64,000 nucleotides of DNA, from the NCBI RefSeq assembly GCF_026914265.1, contig NC_069136.1, forward strand, positions 54,415,658 to 54,479,657, in the 5' to 3' direction. The DNA is from Mya arenaria (Eukaryota; Mollusca; Bivalvia; Myida; Myidae). The translations under genes and the position numbers were made by a program. Below, piece by piece: positions 33,862 to 46,750 of this stretch (its first letter is position 1; the number at the start of each line of letters is the position of its first letter). The notes under the pieces were generated by a model. It was not told the DNA's origin. It did no database searches and saw only the letters and a list, made by a program, of their open reading frames with translations.

Positions 33862-34516
33862 TTAGACATTAAAGCTACTAGATGAAGAGTGTTTATTTGA
33901 AGTTGCGCAATTCTTAAGTAATCAACACATTATGTCTCCATTTTTCTTTTATAATTTTGTGCTATTCGCTAACATTGAATACATTTGAATACCTTCGTCA
34001 TTTTTACACAACTTTAGCCGGATATATTTTATTTGTCAACTTGAAGTTTGCAATAAAACTCTAGCTGTTTAAGAAATCTGATGCTGATTATTTTATTTAT
34101 TTTTGAATTTGGTTATATGTTAACATCGTATTATTTCTAATCAAGATTATAAGAGCCTTTGCATAACAATCATATATTCTATAAAATTGCCTTTTTAATA
34201 AACAACAATATTTTTAGGGTATGAACCGAACAGTAGCCGTGCGTGTGTAATAAAAATTTGGCTTATCCGTTTATCATGGGATGTCCTTAACGAGGGACAT
34301 TCGCTAATCTCTGCGTTGTATAACGCATTTACACCTTTTATGGTATGACATTATTGTGTATTGTCATAAACCTGTTATGAAGAGTTCCTTGACAAAATAA
34401 AAGATTTTACAAATGAAATATAACTTACAAGATACAAGAATCTTTATTTTAAGTCGTCATGATCGGTGGAACTACTATGCTCCTTATTTATAAAAAGTAA
34501 CAAATCTCAGCTTATA
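33862..34516. other. Noncoding, nothing identified
   Basis: AT-rich; no feature supported. Confidence 0.5.
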
Positions 34517-34669
34517 AAAGTTCCACGACTTCTATAACAACCAAATGTACATGCCTGTGGTGTCTTTGCAACTGCTAATGCTGTGGATTTTTGTTTAAAG
34601 AATGACTATGTAAATACAAATGTCAATTTCGTTGTAAGTGAAATGAGGGAACAGCTGTCTAGAAAATAA
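34517..34669 (+). pseudogene. C48/Ulp1-like protease C-terminal remnant
   Basis: The frame ending at 34669 reads HACGVFATANAVDFC, then a spacer, then SEMREQL before the stop. This matches the (S/D)DCG-FA-ANA-DL block around the catalytic cysteine of Ulp1/C48-type cysteine proteases in invertebrate proteins, followed by the usual Q-K-MR-HL segment. The Asp before Cys is Ala here. Upstream, VPRLL then a stop then QPNV hints at more of the domain. A PHD finger starts 45 bases downstream; protease plus PHD is an arrangement I recognise from mobile-element-derived invertebrate genes. Confidence 0.5.
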
Positions 34670-34713
34670 AAAAAAAATCCGTTTCATAAAAAAAATGAAA
34701 AGTCGCGATCCCT

Positions 34714-34916
34714 ATGACTTTCAAATTAAAAACATTCTGTTCATGTGAAATGCCAGAATTCGTCGATAGTTTAGTTATTTGCGAAAATAGAACATGCAGG
34801 AAAAGATTCCACATGAAATGCGTCGGCATAAAGATAAAATTAGACGATCAGTTAGCAGAAATACATAAGGCAACTGGTCGTGGAAGTGCATCTGCTGCAA
34901 CAAAATCAATAGTTAA
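34714..34916 (+). pseudogene. PHD-finger remnant downstream of the protease fragment
   Basis: From 34714 the frame reads FCSCEMPEFVDSLVICENRTC then RKRFHMKCVGIK, giving C-x-C, C-x4-C, H-x2-C ligands. After a one-base slip near 34870 the other frame reads GNWSWKCICCNKINS and stops at 34916, supplying the final W-x-C-x2-C pair, so all eight zinc ligands (C4HC3) are recoverable. PHD fingers bind histone tails. With the protease block this looks like one decayed gene. Confidence 0.6.
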
Positions 34917-34956
34917 ACAAAAGAAAAATAATAGAATTCTTGAAGTACTGAGTTAA

Positions 34957-37900
34957 CTTACAAGCTTGATTTACATGTAGTCAAGCATTTTTTCTTTTTG
35001 TATTACTATTATCAATATTATACTTATAACTGAATTTAATATGACCCCCCCCCCCCCCCACACACAATGTGTTTGATATTCATGACATTTATTTTAGTAC
35101 ATGTGCATAGTTCATGTTTTTATCTCTGCCTTAATTTATTACATGTTTTATTGAAATGAAATAAATGGTGACATAATTATCATCAAATATCTAATGTTTT
35201 AATCAACTGTAATCTTTTGTAATCCTATTACCCCCTGCGTTCATTAACACCTTTTTTATCACGCCCGATAGCTACTATAAAATTTTGAAAACAGAGACCG
35301 GGACCGGATGAGACCGGGACCGGGAAATAGTATCGCCCCAGGCACGTTCTAAAGTGCTGATGAGTTAGCTGACGTTATACAAATACAAGAGAGTTGCTGA
35401 CCATATAGACAAAGAAGGAAAAAAAAAAACGTTTTGAAATTAAAGATCAAGACTTATTGTGTTTAATTTATTTTATATACTTTTTATAGTGAACGTATAG
35501 ACGGATGATTGTGTATTTTTTTTTAAATGGCATTTCATTGAAATGAATTGAGTTAGATTATTTTGCTGGTTTGGTGTAAAATATCACGGATTTAATATTT
35601 TTTTAGGTGTTTCATTTACAATAGTTTGAAAGCAATTATTTTAACTTTGATTATTTTAATTAAAAAACTATTTCTCTTTAATCTGTTGTATTTTCGAAGA
35701 TGTTTTGTGAATAACAAGGCAAACATAGGCAAACTCTTGCTAATGAGTAAAGTTTGATTAGTATATAGTTCATTTTCTTTGTCTGGAATAGCACAAGTAT
35801 TCACCCTTTTTATATTTTCATTTTCTATTATTAAACCCCACACATTTACTGGGAGGAAGGCTTCGTGGAGTTTGTTTCTATGCTGTTTCAATAATTCACC
35901 AGCCGTTGCATATTATCTATTTATCGTTCCTCCCGAAAGTACTGTTTAGAATTTTAATAGTGGCCCTGAAAAGGATCGTTTTTAATTTAATGATTAGTAT
36001 AGTCTTTGTTTATGCCAACATCTAATTACCAACCGGAAACGGTTTTAGTGTATCTATTCACCCTGGATGATCAACCAATTTCTATTTTATTTCTCTGGTT
36101 AATAAATCCTTGGCAAGCCTAACTCATATTGTAACACCATAGGATGGAGTCTTATGCTGGGATTGGTTACATTCTCCATCCTGGTTTGCCTGGTTACACA
36201 GCGACATTAACTTTATTGTCAATAAAATATTAATTTGTCATTTACCATCATGCTTCAATAAACCTGTGGTTGTTTTACACGGGGACTCTTAGATTCACTA
36301 TGCTACATATCAGCACCTTATTAATACACACATGATCGTGAATCATAATGGTGAAAACCTGTAAAAAACCCTGTTCATGCAGCACTATCAGGGCTTTGAT
36401 TTTTTATCTTGAACATCAGACAACGCGAAAACTTTTTTCTTCACAGGACATTGCAACAGGTAAACACTGAAAGTTTACCTGTCGCACCAAATTTTTACCT
36501 GTCGCAATATTACAAACAGTATTCAGTTACATCAGTCTACACCTTGATTTTAAGCCTCCTATTAAAATAAGTTTTGTAATTCCCCATTATAACAGGTTTA
36601 GATCTTCTTGGTTAGATGTGTCCTACTATTATAAATTACAAAAAAGAAGCTAAACATCAGGTCCAAAAAATCAATATTTCGGATCTTAAGTCATATTTTT
36701 TTCTTCCCTTAATTGCCTCCCAAAAAACACTTGTGTTATTGAATGTGTGTGTGCGTGTGTGTGTACATGCGTGCAGATATTTGTGTGTGCAGATGTGTGT
36801 GATTTAATGTGAAATGTTTTGGCCTCAGCTGAGTGCCTTTAAACCAGATTTTATATCTGTTATGACTGCCTGCCAATTCCCAGCAACTTTAGTAAAATGT
36901 ATACTTCTTTCAGAAGTACAGCTGACCTTGAAGGCTTCAACCAGCACATTCCAATGTAATGTTCGGCGCGGTTTTCCAACTTGCTACCAGTGTACCGCAT
37001 AATAAACCCCATACCAGCAATTGACCACAACAATCATTTGGAATGGGAAATACAGGTAAGAACGTGAGAGATTTGTCATACACCATGTTTTGAAGCACCA
37101 CAATGTCAGGAATTTGATTATGATTGTTAAGAGTATGCAACTGAAACATGCTACCTCGACCATAATCTACAAAGAGGGGGTGTTTTAACTTTAAAATTGT
37201 ATATAACTTTTTTGGCTTTTGGTTTTAAAACTCCACGAGTGTATTGATGTGATGAAATCTTATTCTGTAAATGAAACATTTTTTGTTTTATTTGCAGACT
37301 AAACAGAGCATGAAACAAAATGTAGATGATGGCAATATTATCCTCCAGTATACCCAGTGAATAAAAAGACCTATCCATACAAAGAGTCGCTGAAGAAACA
37401 GATCTTGATGTGTCACTTGACCAACAATTTCGGTATGGGTAGAAAGGCTGTTATGGACAAGCACTACCCTCGACAAATCTCTAGCCACCTTGAACCATTA
37501 TCTCCTAAACCAAGCAGGGAATTATACAGCGGGCAAGAATCTAGGTTTAATAAATGACATTTTCTAGTGGTTTACTGTGTGCTCCAATATTCATGAAACT
37601 TAATGACAATGGTTACCTTCTAAAAGTGACCACTTTTGAAGTATTTAAAACAAGTTTGATTTTGTATTAAAGTGGATGGTACTTAGAAAAAAGGGTATAT
37701 CAAAAGCAGATATGATACTTTGAAAGTTTGAACATTATATCCAGATTTATATGTGATGATAATCATGGTGAAGTTCTCCAAAAATAAACAAAATGTCAAA
37801 TTAAATAAAACATTTGTTCTTCATGAAATATATAATCTTTTTCTGTAAAACAAAACAATAACCACAACTCTTAAGACAAAAAAGTGTTTGTTTAAGGTAA

Positions 37901-38159
37901 CCCGGCCGACTTTAGTATTTTTTTTGAACATCATCTCTCATTAATTGTTGACATTATATAGCTCAGTAACAACAGTTATATATAAGTGACATTGGCAAGA
38001 ATTAGTGCTGTTTGCAAGAAAATGACAACATACAGCATATTTGATTTTTAGCCAGATTTTTCATAAAAAAATTACAGGTTATAGAATGGCGAAAACCAGG
38101 CGGGCAGTTGGGCAGGCGGGCGTTAACAATTCTGCGTTAAAGTTTTCATTTTATGTAAT
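34957..38159. other. Long noncoding stretch; no gene supported
   Basis: Contains a C15 run near 35045, a gagaccgggaccgg direct duplication near 35296-35325, a TTTACCTGTCGCA duplication near 36474-36508, and a (TG)n-rich tract at 36741-36800. An open frame at 37357-37557 (66 codons) follows an acceptor-like tttatttgcag at 37297, but I recognise no domain in it; an exon is possible. Confidence 0.45.
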
Positions 38160-39250
38160 AATTTTTTTATCCAATGGTTATCAAACATGGTCTGACTATT
38201 TGTCGGCATGTTTTCTTGAATATATATGCGTATGGGTCATCTATAGTCAAAAACTAGGTCAAATCCTTAGAAGAAATATTTCACGTTAATACATTCAACA
38301 ATTTTTATCAAATCTTGATGAAACATGGTCAGAATGCTTTTCTGCATTATATCTTGCATATTTTTAATATGGGTCAACCCGGGCCAAAATCAAGGTCACT
38401 AGGTCAAACCTTAGGAAAAAATATTTCCACATCATAAATTCAACATTTTTTTCATATCTTGATGAAACTTGGTCAGAAAATTTGTCTGCATAATATCTTG
38501 CTTATTTTTTATATCGGTCATCCCGGGTCAAATTCTAGGTCAATAGGTCAAATCTTAAGAAAATCTTTCCACGTCATAAATTGAACAATTTTTGTCAAAT
38601 CTCTATGAAACTTGGTCAGAATATTTGTCTGCATAATATCTTGAAAGTTCTTTAATATGGGTCATCCCCAGTCAAAATCTAGGTCACAAGGTCAAATTTT
38701 AGGAGAAAGAATTCCACGGAGATGAAAATTAATTAATTTTTGTCAAATCTTTATGAAACTTGGTCAGAATATTTGTCTACATGTTGTCTTAAACATTTGT
38801 GAATATGGGTCACCTAATATCAAAACCTAGTTCACTAGGTCAAAGCTTAGGAAATATTTTTCCCGATGTCATAAAAAAATCTATGCTTACCAAACCAAAT
38901 CAATATTAGTCAACAACTAAATTCAATTGCTATCTTATAAACACATATCAAAGTCATGAATTTAATATCTACACATATTTTTTCAAAAATGTGCATATTA
39001 ATTAACTTTAAAAATATTTGTGTACATGAAAGATTATAAAGTGTGTCATCTAGGGTCAAAAACTAGGTCTCTGGGACAGATCTTATTTGAAAAGCTGATA
39101 TATTTATAAAACGTTCATTTTTCCTCACACATATGGAATAATTTTTGTTGATCAGGTTATTTGTATGAACGATATCTCCGATAAGTATAAATATGGGTCT
39201 TTTTGGTTAAAAATACTAGGTCACTAGCTCAAATCCTTAAGGTTTGCAAA
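38160..39250. repeat. Degenerate tandem repeat, about 140-bp period (GAAACTTGGTCAGAATATTTGTCTGC family)
   Basis: The word gaaacttggtcagaatatttgtctgca recurs at about 38188, 38320, 38466, 38606 and 38755, each followed by aatatgggtcatcc and aggtcactaggtcaaatctta. Two weaker copies follow near 39035 and 39195. Spacings are about 130-150 bp. I associate this family with bivalve genomes. The open frame at 38041-38289 belongs to it. Confidence 0.8.
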
Positions 39251-40069
39251 TTTGCATCGTCAAATTAAAAATATGGCTTAAATGCGGCATTGCCACACTG
39301 GCGTATTGTTTTTTTAATAAAATCCCTACCTAACCTGCCTTATAATTTTGGGGATGTTAACTTAAACAAACATTTTTAAGACCATTTAAGAACAGTGTCG
39401 TGGTTAGGTATTTTGTGGTGTAGTAAATTGACTAGCATTGTCAAGAATTCATTTGTTTATATTAACTTTCAAATTATAATAAGCACTTCAGGAGCAATTG
39501 TCACATACCAGCAAATCATGTTTGCTGACTATTTCGAACAACTCTTCAGGAGCATACAGAGGCAGCTCTTTGACTATTTTGCTTGCACAAATTATCGGAA
39601 ACATCAAATTTTAAATCAAGAAGAAGTCAACAAACTGTGGGATCTTCATGGTTTTATTTCAGTTATCTACTTTTGTTGTGGGAAAGAGGTTAATTGCATA
39701 AATCTATGTTTTACTTAAGAAATGGGCTGTATCAAAATTGAGCCTGCCATAAGTCCATTTGATTACTTTTAAACAAGGGACGTATAAAACAGTGTGTGTA
39801 TACCACGTGATAAATTACGTCATATATACTACGTCGGAAGGCAACATTCAGCCTCAAAGGAAATACAGACTTGATGGAAATAACATGCAATACATTATTT
39901 AAAGGATTATAGGTTGTATACATTATTGCAAGAGTAACCATATTTTCCTCAATTACAGCGGAACATTGTTTAAAGTTCCTTTCAGTTGATGGGATATACA
40001 GTGAATTGGTGGTTATGCACAGAAAAATATAAACTAAAATTGATGTTGAACAAAACAATAATAAAATCA
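39251..40069. other. Noncoding or unrecognised; open frame at 39395-39718
   Basis: A 107-codon forward frame (39395-39718) contains the segment IVTYQQIMFADYFEQLFRSI, less AT-driven than most, but I recognise no family and see no clear splice sites. The rest is AT-rich. Confidence 0.3.
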
Positions 40070-40415
40070 TGCAATTTTTGACATTTCCTACTGGATATTG
40101 CTGAGATATTAACCTATGTGTGCTTACATGCAAAACCTAGGCTTAACCAGAACTTCTAAGTCAAACAATAGAGGCCCATAAATTGCTTTATATTCAGAAA
40201 AGTGTTATCTAACTTCATTTATTTAGTAGGTTAGATAGTTGGGAATACATATCTAAATTTTCAATGCAATAAATGATGTATTTACCGAGATAATGACTTA
40301 AAGGTGCTTACATTCAAAACCTTAACCAAGGTGTGACGCCGACACTGACGCGGACGCCGACGCTAGGGTGAGTAGTATAGCTCTCCTTATTCGTCGAATA
40401 ATCGAGCTAAAAATC
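40070..40415. repeat. Dispersed repeat ending GGGTGAGTAGTATAGCTCTCC
   Basis: The segment contains ggcccataaattgctttat, ttatctaactt...tagtaggttagatag, gacttaaaggtgcttac, aaccttaaccaaggtgtgac and gccgacgctagggtgagtag followed by tcgaataatcgagct. I recognise this order as a highly repeated element of bivalve genomes. The tip tcgaataatcga is palindromic. Noncoding. Confidence 0.55.
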
Positions 40416-41479
40416 AAGTTCAACTATTTGACTTACTTCAGATACTTGAACCTTAACAATGTTTCATCATTGTGAAAATTTCGCACGAAATGGTTGTTTT
40501 ATGCTTGACCGTATAATACGTGAATGAGTAACTCTTAACTTCATTTGTTAGATAAAAACAACGTAGAAAAAAAACTGTTTGCCAATCATCAGAAAATAGA
40601 ACAAGCCATGTTGATAATTGGTGTCAAATTATTATTTTCTGCAGGATAGAAATGTTAACCTTTATCAAAAAGAGTTCTTGTTTTAACCCAAAGATATATT
40701 GCAAACAACAAAACTCAAAAAGAAAAATACACACCCAAATAATGATTAAAAAACATATTCACATTTCGTAAACATGTGGAAATTTCAACATCAGGACATA
40801 TCAGTAAAAATATATGCAATAGTAACGAGCAGCATATCTAAAAAAAATAGCATTATAAAATAAGCATTACGCATGGTGCTAATTGGGTATAGTGTACATT
40901 TGATGATTGAATGTTAAAAATACAACGATACGATGGTTAAAAAGTTGTGATAATTTGTTCACATTGCCAGCACCCAAGACCTTAAAAACATGTATATGTA
41001 CTGTTTGGATTGACAGTTGAATGCATAATTGGTTCAAAAGTGAAACCGAGAGTAATACATAAAAACGACAGCGTTGCACTTTTTTATCGTTCATTTATAA
41101 ACGTTGAAAGATGAACATTTATTCGTTATAATGAACAATTATATAAAATGGTTAAATTTCTAATTTTTTCTGGTAACCTTTAATTTTGAATACAATTGTT
41201 TCTTTAAGGCGTGATTTATATTTTGAAAATTGATATAAAAACTAAAGTTTCTGTTCCGTCAGGCCGTCAGAACCGAGTCAACATATAACTATTGTTGAAT
41301 AGAAAAATTAATAATGAACTTTCAACATTTTGTTATACCCCTTTTACGTATTCAAGACGTACAGAAACACACATGGACAACGAATACACCATGAAAGTTT
41401 GCCTGGTTACCGAAACTACTTGTTAGTGATATTGGAAACATTGTTCTGCCTTTTTCCAAAAATCGACAAGTTACCGAAT
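40416..41479. other. Noncoding; flank similar to 58340-58470
   Basis: No gene. Positions 40895-40985 (gatgattgaatgttaaaaa, ggttaaaaagttgtgata, caagacctt) resemble 58355-58465. Positions 40670-40720 also resemble 42560-42605 (ttcttgttttaacc, gcaaacaacaaaact). Confidence 0.4.
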
Positions 41480-41790
41480 ATGTTTCTATACTTGATCATG
41501 GTATGATTTTACGGACACGATTTGAAATTTCCAAATATAATTACGCCTTTTCATATTTAAATTCCAAATTTAATAGTTTATGGCTGAAACCGCTACTTAC
41601 GGTTTAAGAAAAATGCATAAAACATCAATTTTGGAGCGGAAATATGAAAATCTTCGATCTGATCTTTTGTCATCAGTCTTTTATCACTAGTTTGCAGATA
41701 TTTACGCAAAAAATTGCTAATTCCAAGACAAACAATAAAAAGGTTGGAAAAACGGTAAATCTGTGAGAGTGCAGCTTTAAAGGGACTCAC
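41480..41790. repeat. Foldback (palindromic) dispersed repeat, copy 1
   Basis: Reads ...gtttatggctgaaaccgctacttacggtttaagaaaaatgcataaaacatcaattttgg, then aatatgaaaatcttcgatctgatc, ending ggtaaatctgtgagagtgcagcttt. The left half is a diverged inverted copy of the right half. The relative at 57440-57770 shows the inverted structure more clearly. Confidence 0.6.
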
Positions 41791-43017
41791 TCAAATATGT
41801 CATGCTGATAACAATTTTTTCAACATTTTTTTATATTCGATTATTTTACTTACTCGAGTTTCTCAATTAACAATTTTGTAAATTCAAGCGGAAAATAATA
41901 ATATTTTCAATACAGCAGCTATAAACGCTTTTGTAAACTAGCCCGTCGAAACATATTCTGAAACATATTCTAACCTTTGACCTCTAAGAGTAACAAGACA
42001 TGCTCAAGATACAGACCGGACAAAGTACCTCCATGACTTTTAAGGTACGACATTGGACTTATGCACGAAACGCGACTTCTTTGAAAATCATATAATGCAT
42101 TGCCAAGGTACAGCCCGGACAAGGTTAAGTCCGGACGCACTTACTAACACACCACGCACATAAACAAAATCGCTTGACGAAACCCGTTCTTCACTCTTTA
42201 AAATCACATGCAATTACAATTAAACGTAATATGCTTGATATAATTTAGCATGAAATTTGAGCAGAAGCTTTTTAAAAAAATAAGTATAATCAAAGGTTCA
42301 AACTAGAGCGTTATTTTGAGGCAGCCCTGTAACGCTAGAAAATGAACTTTTCATATCTTATCATTGAAAGAAACCTCTTGATTATTTTCCAAACATCATA
42401 TGTTGATTTGTTTTAAAAGGAAGCGTAGAAATCACATCTAGCCAATTGCACAAGCGACGTTGATAAATGACGTCACACCCATGGTAATGCGTATTGAAAT
42501 GAATTCAATACTGACGTCAAAATGTTTCCTCTTGTACACAAGTAATCCATTATCAATACGTGTTCTTGTTTTAACCTAATATTTATCGCAAATAACAAAA
42601 CTAGTCATGTAACAAACAACAAAGAACATTCAAAAAAGATAAAAAGATACAAAATATCAACAGATCGTAAGAAAGCACATGTAGCAATATCAACATATTG
42701 TAAATTACCAAGACAACCACAACAAAAGTAATTTCGAGTAGCAGAAATATATTGATTAATTAGGAAATTAACCATAGTAAAAGTTACAATATCAACATGT
42801 TGTTTATTCCCCAAACAACCACAACAAAAGTAATTTCGAGAAGAGAAATATATTGATTTATTAGGAATTAAAAGTAACCACTCTTTCTATTTAAGCATAT
42901 GACTCACTTGTCATTTCTATGTGTACGGTTGTTGATTACCAATCTTTGTTGTTGTTGTTCATGTTGCTGTAGAGTTTAACATCATAAACCAATTAGATTT
43001 TAATTAATATTTTAGTT
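41791..43017. other. Noncoding 3' flank of the J-domain gene
   Basis: A ~100-bp direct duplication (accacaacaaaagtaatttcgag at about 42714 and 42821) lies here. Positions 42895-43010 (tatgactcacttgtc, tttaacatcataaaccaatt, gatttta) match 58605-58720, the 3' flank of the paralogue. Confidence 0.6.
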
Positions 43018-43991
43018 CTATTGTTCTCTCCTAGCTTCACGTATCACAGCCAATGAGTACTGAAGTTGTGTCCATTTGTCCTTGTCGCCACCTTTGTCAG
43101 GATGATACTGCAAAGCAAGCTTTCGATATTGCGTGTTTATTTCACTGTTAGAGCTTGATGGAGGCAATCTGAGAAAAAGGTACGCGTTTGCCAGAGCCTC
43201 AGATTTCGGAAGACCGAAGATCCATTGGGTTAAACGATCGGCCAACACTTGAGCTCCAGTTAAAGCACAGGCACTACCTACGACAGCCCCTGCTATAGCC
43301 CCAATAACTCCACCGACAGGACCAGCGATCATGCTGCCAAATCCCATACCAACCACTTCCCCTCCTATGCCACCAACAATTCCAGCTGCAACTGATAAGC
43401 CACAGTCCAGTATGTTTTTAACGCATCTAGTTTCTGAAATTTCACCTTTCCACCAACGCTTTATATTTTGTATGACATCAAAAGCAAGAGAACAAACAAC
43501 CAAGTCAACTTTCACAACGGATTTGCATTTTCTCGCTATTTGAACAGCGTTTTGCAGTCTACCTGTTCCTTGAAATGATTGTAGATATACTTGTAAGCTG
43601 CTAAACTGTGCCGTGGAAAGACGTTTGACCGTGTTTACAAAGCTAAATTGCATACTAGATAAAATACTGTTGCCAGGTATTGCAAGAGCCCATTCCTGAA
43701 CACTATTTTTCTCAACTTCTGTGTCATCCATCATGAAATTGTTCCATATGTATTCCACTATTTCCCTTAACTTCGCATCATTTTCTGATTTCTTATCATC
43801 TTCCATTAGACGCATTACTATACTTTTAAACAAAGCATCATGACCAAATTGCATTATAAGGGATCGAATATATGTCATTATTTCGTCTTCGTTGCACTGA
43901 AGCAGTAAAAACCTGCAGAAAATTTCTGGATCTGTTTCGAGAACATCCCTCATTTTCAGTTGAATGGTTTGCAGTATGTCGTTATCCATCT
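43018..43991 (-). CDS. Glycine-zipper protein with C-terminal J domain
   Basis: An intact reverse frame of about 323 codons begins at the ATG at 43989 (MDNDILQTIQLK), directly after an acceptor-like ttaattattgcag, so a 5' noncoding exon is likely. Residues 1-180 are helical and charged, with no family I recognise. Residues about 184-200 read RWWKGEISETRCVKNIL. A glycine-zipper stretch follows (GIVGGIGGEVVGMGFG, GPVGGVIGAIAGAVVG, roughly 205-245), able to insert in or bridge membranes. Then comes LADRLTQWIFGLPK and a C-terminal J domain (residues ~262-320) with the HPD motif in LALQYHPDKGGD. The J domain should stimulate an Hsp70 ATPase. J domains are usually N-terminal, so a C-terminal one behind a glycine zipper is less common. 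No frame damage. The protein could tether Hsp70 to a membrane; this is inference. Confidence 0.8.
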
Positions 43992-43995
43992 GCAA

Positions 43996-44179
43996 TAATT
44001 AATTAAGATACTGTTACAATAGTAAACGAATAAGTTTTCCTCAAAGCTATGTGCGGCTCAGGTACTGGTACTGATATCCAGCGTATTTATTATATCAGAA
44101 ACATCAGCAAAGCCTATGCCACTGACAAACCAACAAGGTACTCCTTAAGCCGAATATTTCCAGTACTCCAGAAAGTCTA
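43996..44179 (-). promoter_or_regulatory. Upstream region of the J-domain gene
   Basis: Begins with the acceptor-like sequence in front of the ATG, so the real promoter probably lies further up beyond an intron. No TATA box or upstream exon could be placed. Confidence 0.25.
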
Positions 44180-44380
44180 AATTCTGCATATAAATCCATG
44201 TATCTAAATGAGATTAATATTTAAACTCCAGAACGTAACAATCTAAAATTCGCATATGAACCCCTGTATTTGAATGAGACTATACCAACTTGCGGAGCTT
44301 AACTAGTTCTTTCTAAAAATCTGCATATGAGCCCCTATATCTAAGGTCTCTTTTCCAAACTTAAGAACGTAGCCATCTCA
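44180..44380. repeat. ~75-bp repeat family (CTGCATATGAGCCCCTATATCTAAG)
   Basis: Copies near 44190, 44250 and 44325 share (t/c)gcatat(a/g)a(a/g)cccctgtat(c/t)t(a/g)aatgagact and ccaaacttaagaacgta. Same family as 26220-26480. Confidence 0.65.
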
Positions 44381-45960
44381 CCAGCTAATAAATCGTTTGA
44401 AGGTATATTTCTAACTAATTATTTGGTCAGTTTAGGTAAAGTTTATTTGTAACTACAAGTAACACTAACCGATGTTCGGCCTATTTCAAATGCTTTAACA
44501 TGTACATTTTCCCTAAAAGGGACTTTTTTCTAAATTTGTTTTATTCTATTAAAAAATGGAACCTCATACCACTTTTGTACGGCAGATTTGTTGCATTCTT
44601 ACAGAAAAATTCTTTCACATTCCCTTGTATTTGTTGTTGATTTTAAAAGCATTCTTTAGCTCAATTCTCATGCAATATAGAATTCTCAATTTAAGTCGAA
44701 ATGAGTCTTTTTCGCAATCAGAAAGGACTCGGGCCCATTTACAATGGGAGGAAACTGCCAACCAATCCTGTAATTTACACCCTGACCAAAAGATGTAATC
44801 TTAGAAGAAATATTTTGAGGCATACAGTGATTTAAGAGAAACTGATAACCATGCTAAAAATAAATTTCTATTCACATTAACATAAAAACAATCCAAGTCC
44901 AGCTTGCAAGTAACACAGGTAGTCAATAACTATATTTTCATGGGACCCTCCTGATAGGGACACCACCTGTTGAAATCAAATGTCCCTTCCCGAAGTCAGG
45001 AGTGCTCTTGAAAAGTTGTCAATTTGTCTTTGTTTCGGTTAAATTGTTCGAGTAATAAGAGCTTTTAAAGCAGTCTTTGCCTGTTTTACAAACAAATTAA
45101 GCTGACATATGGTGTAACACATAGAGAACGCAAAAGTACTGCATGGTTTGTATGTTTTGGCAAGTTCACCATTGTTTTGGATGCTAGATGGGTTTAAATG
45201 TTCTTTCATCCAAAATATAAATCGCAAATCAGATTCAACTAGGAAGATAATGAAACCGCTTTTTGACAAGCAATTGCAACCAACGTGTGTAGTTCCACAA
45301 TCGTTTCACTTTTATGTCGAAAATTGTTCATCTGATGGAGAGAATATGATTTAATTCTTCTTGACCTTTACATGTTTTTAAGGTTTCTTTCCGACAAAGC
45401 ATATTGAAAGGGACACCTCACTACCCCTGTGCAATGTTGTTCTTGAAAGTATTAACTTTTAATGTCACATATGAACTGTTCATGAACTGTCATTAAATAT
45501 TTCTTTATCACAGTTCAAGACCTTTAGTTCACGAACAGTAAGACAGACTTGAAGGACTAAAGAAGAACATGGGAAATTCTAAAAAACGTAAGTCAAGTGT
45601 AATTCAAGTATTTTATATGAACCCTTTCTGTTCTTGAATTGTAAATATAAGTAAGTATGTAAATTGTTTATCATTGTGGCATGTGGAATTCCAACAGAGT
45701 AATAATAACATATATACAAACATTTGCACTCGACCCGTTAGGTCTATAAGACACTATATTTAAAGTGTAATGTAAGTAACATAATGTGCTATATAACATA
45801 AATTGACTATTATCTTAACAAAACCGATATTTCAGATACAAGGTACTTTCCAAGAGCAATATAAAATTATCAGGTATAAAATTAAGAGTACATTATAGTT
45901 CGTCTGTTAAGGTAGTCATTTACAATAAATTTAGATAACTTCCTATGGTATGAGGACATT
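44381..45960. other. Noncoding, no gene supported
   Basis: Short frames at 44556-44798 and 45148-45354 have no motif. At 45569 an ATG with the codons for MGNSKK ends at a good donor (gtaagt); a first coding exon is conceivable but no second exon is visible. Confidence 0.4.
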
Positions 45961-45974
45961 AGAAGGCATAATCT

Positions 45975-46750
45975 GGAGGAACACTGTATGATACTACATA
46001 CAACATATTAAGGTCTTAGCCCAGTTGTTTTAGACAAGAATGTTTCGAAAAAAATAATCTTATATATAAGTCTATATAGAACTTGTGACCTCAAGTATGC
46101 TCCAGTTGTCATCCCAGGTACACGATTTGAACAAAGTTGATAGAAGACCACTTTATGATGATTCATACAAAATATCAACTGTCTTATCCTAGCAGTCTCA
46201 GAAAAGAAGATCTTCAAACATTTACCCATATAAGTATATAGAAAACTTGTGATTCTAAGGGTATGATCAGTCTTGTCCCCAGGCGAATAATTTAAAAACA
46301 AATGATGGGGGGCAACTGTATGATTACACATACAATACTAAGAATATGAATTTAGCGGTCTCAGACAATACTATTTTTGTTCTTTGATAAGACCCCAGCT
46401 GCACGATTTCAACAAATTTGATAGGGAACTACACATGCATACTAAATATCTAAGGTCTTGGCCTTGAGGTTTTCGAAAAGGGGGCAAACGTTGAACAACC
46501 TGGTAGAAGAACACATTATCTAAGCTCTAGGCCGCAATAATATTTTTATATGTTTGATTTTCCATGGCAACCAGACTCCTGCATGAAATCCATCCTTTGC
46601 ACAATTTTGAAAGAGCCCCATCCAAGAAAAAAACAAAGATTCATCTTAATTCGACAGGCAATTTAGGAGGAGATGTTGTTTGATGACGGACAACGGCCAG
46701 ACGGACGACAAACGGTAGGCGATGGGAAGCGCTCACCCTGAGCTCTACGT
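45975..46750. repeat. Degenerate ~165-bp repeat (CCACTTTATGATGATTCATAC family), second cluster
   Basis: actgtatgat(a/g)(c/a)(t)acatac-like words recur at about 45985, 46150, 46312 and 46425, with atagaa(a)acttgtga and ggtcttagcc words at constant phase. The block ends gacggacaacggccagacggacgac...gctcaccctgagctc, a tail I associate with bivalve repeats. Same family as 24880-25225. Confidence 0.65.

Noticed and set aside
33570..33885. Three overlapping frames with WDPYGSH/MGPTWV patterns
   Set aside because: They arise from the palindromic CCCATATGGG word read on either strand.
45569..45590. First coding exon beginning MGNSKK before a gtaagt donor
   Set aside because: No downstream exon or conserved sequence supports it; short matches of this sort occur by chance.
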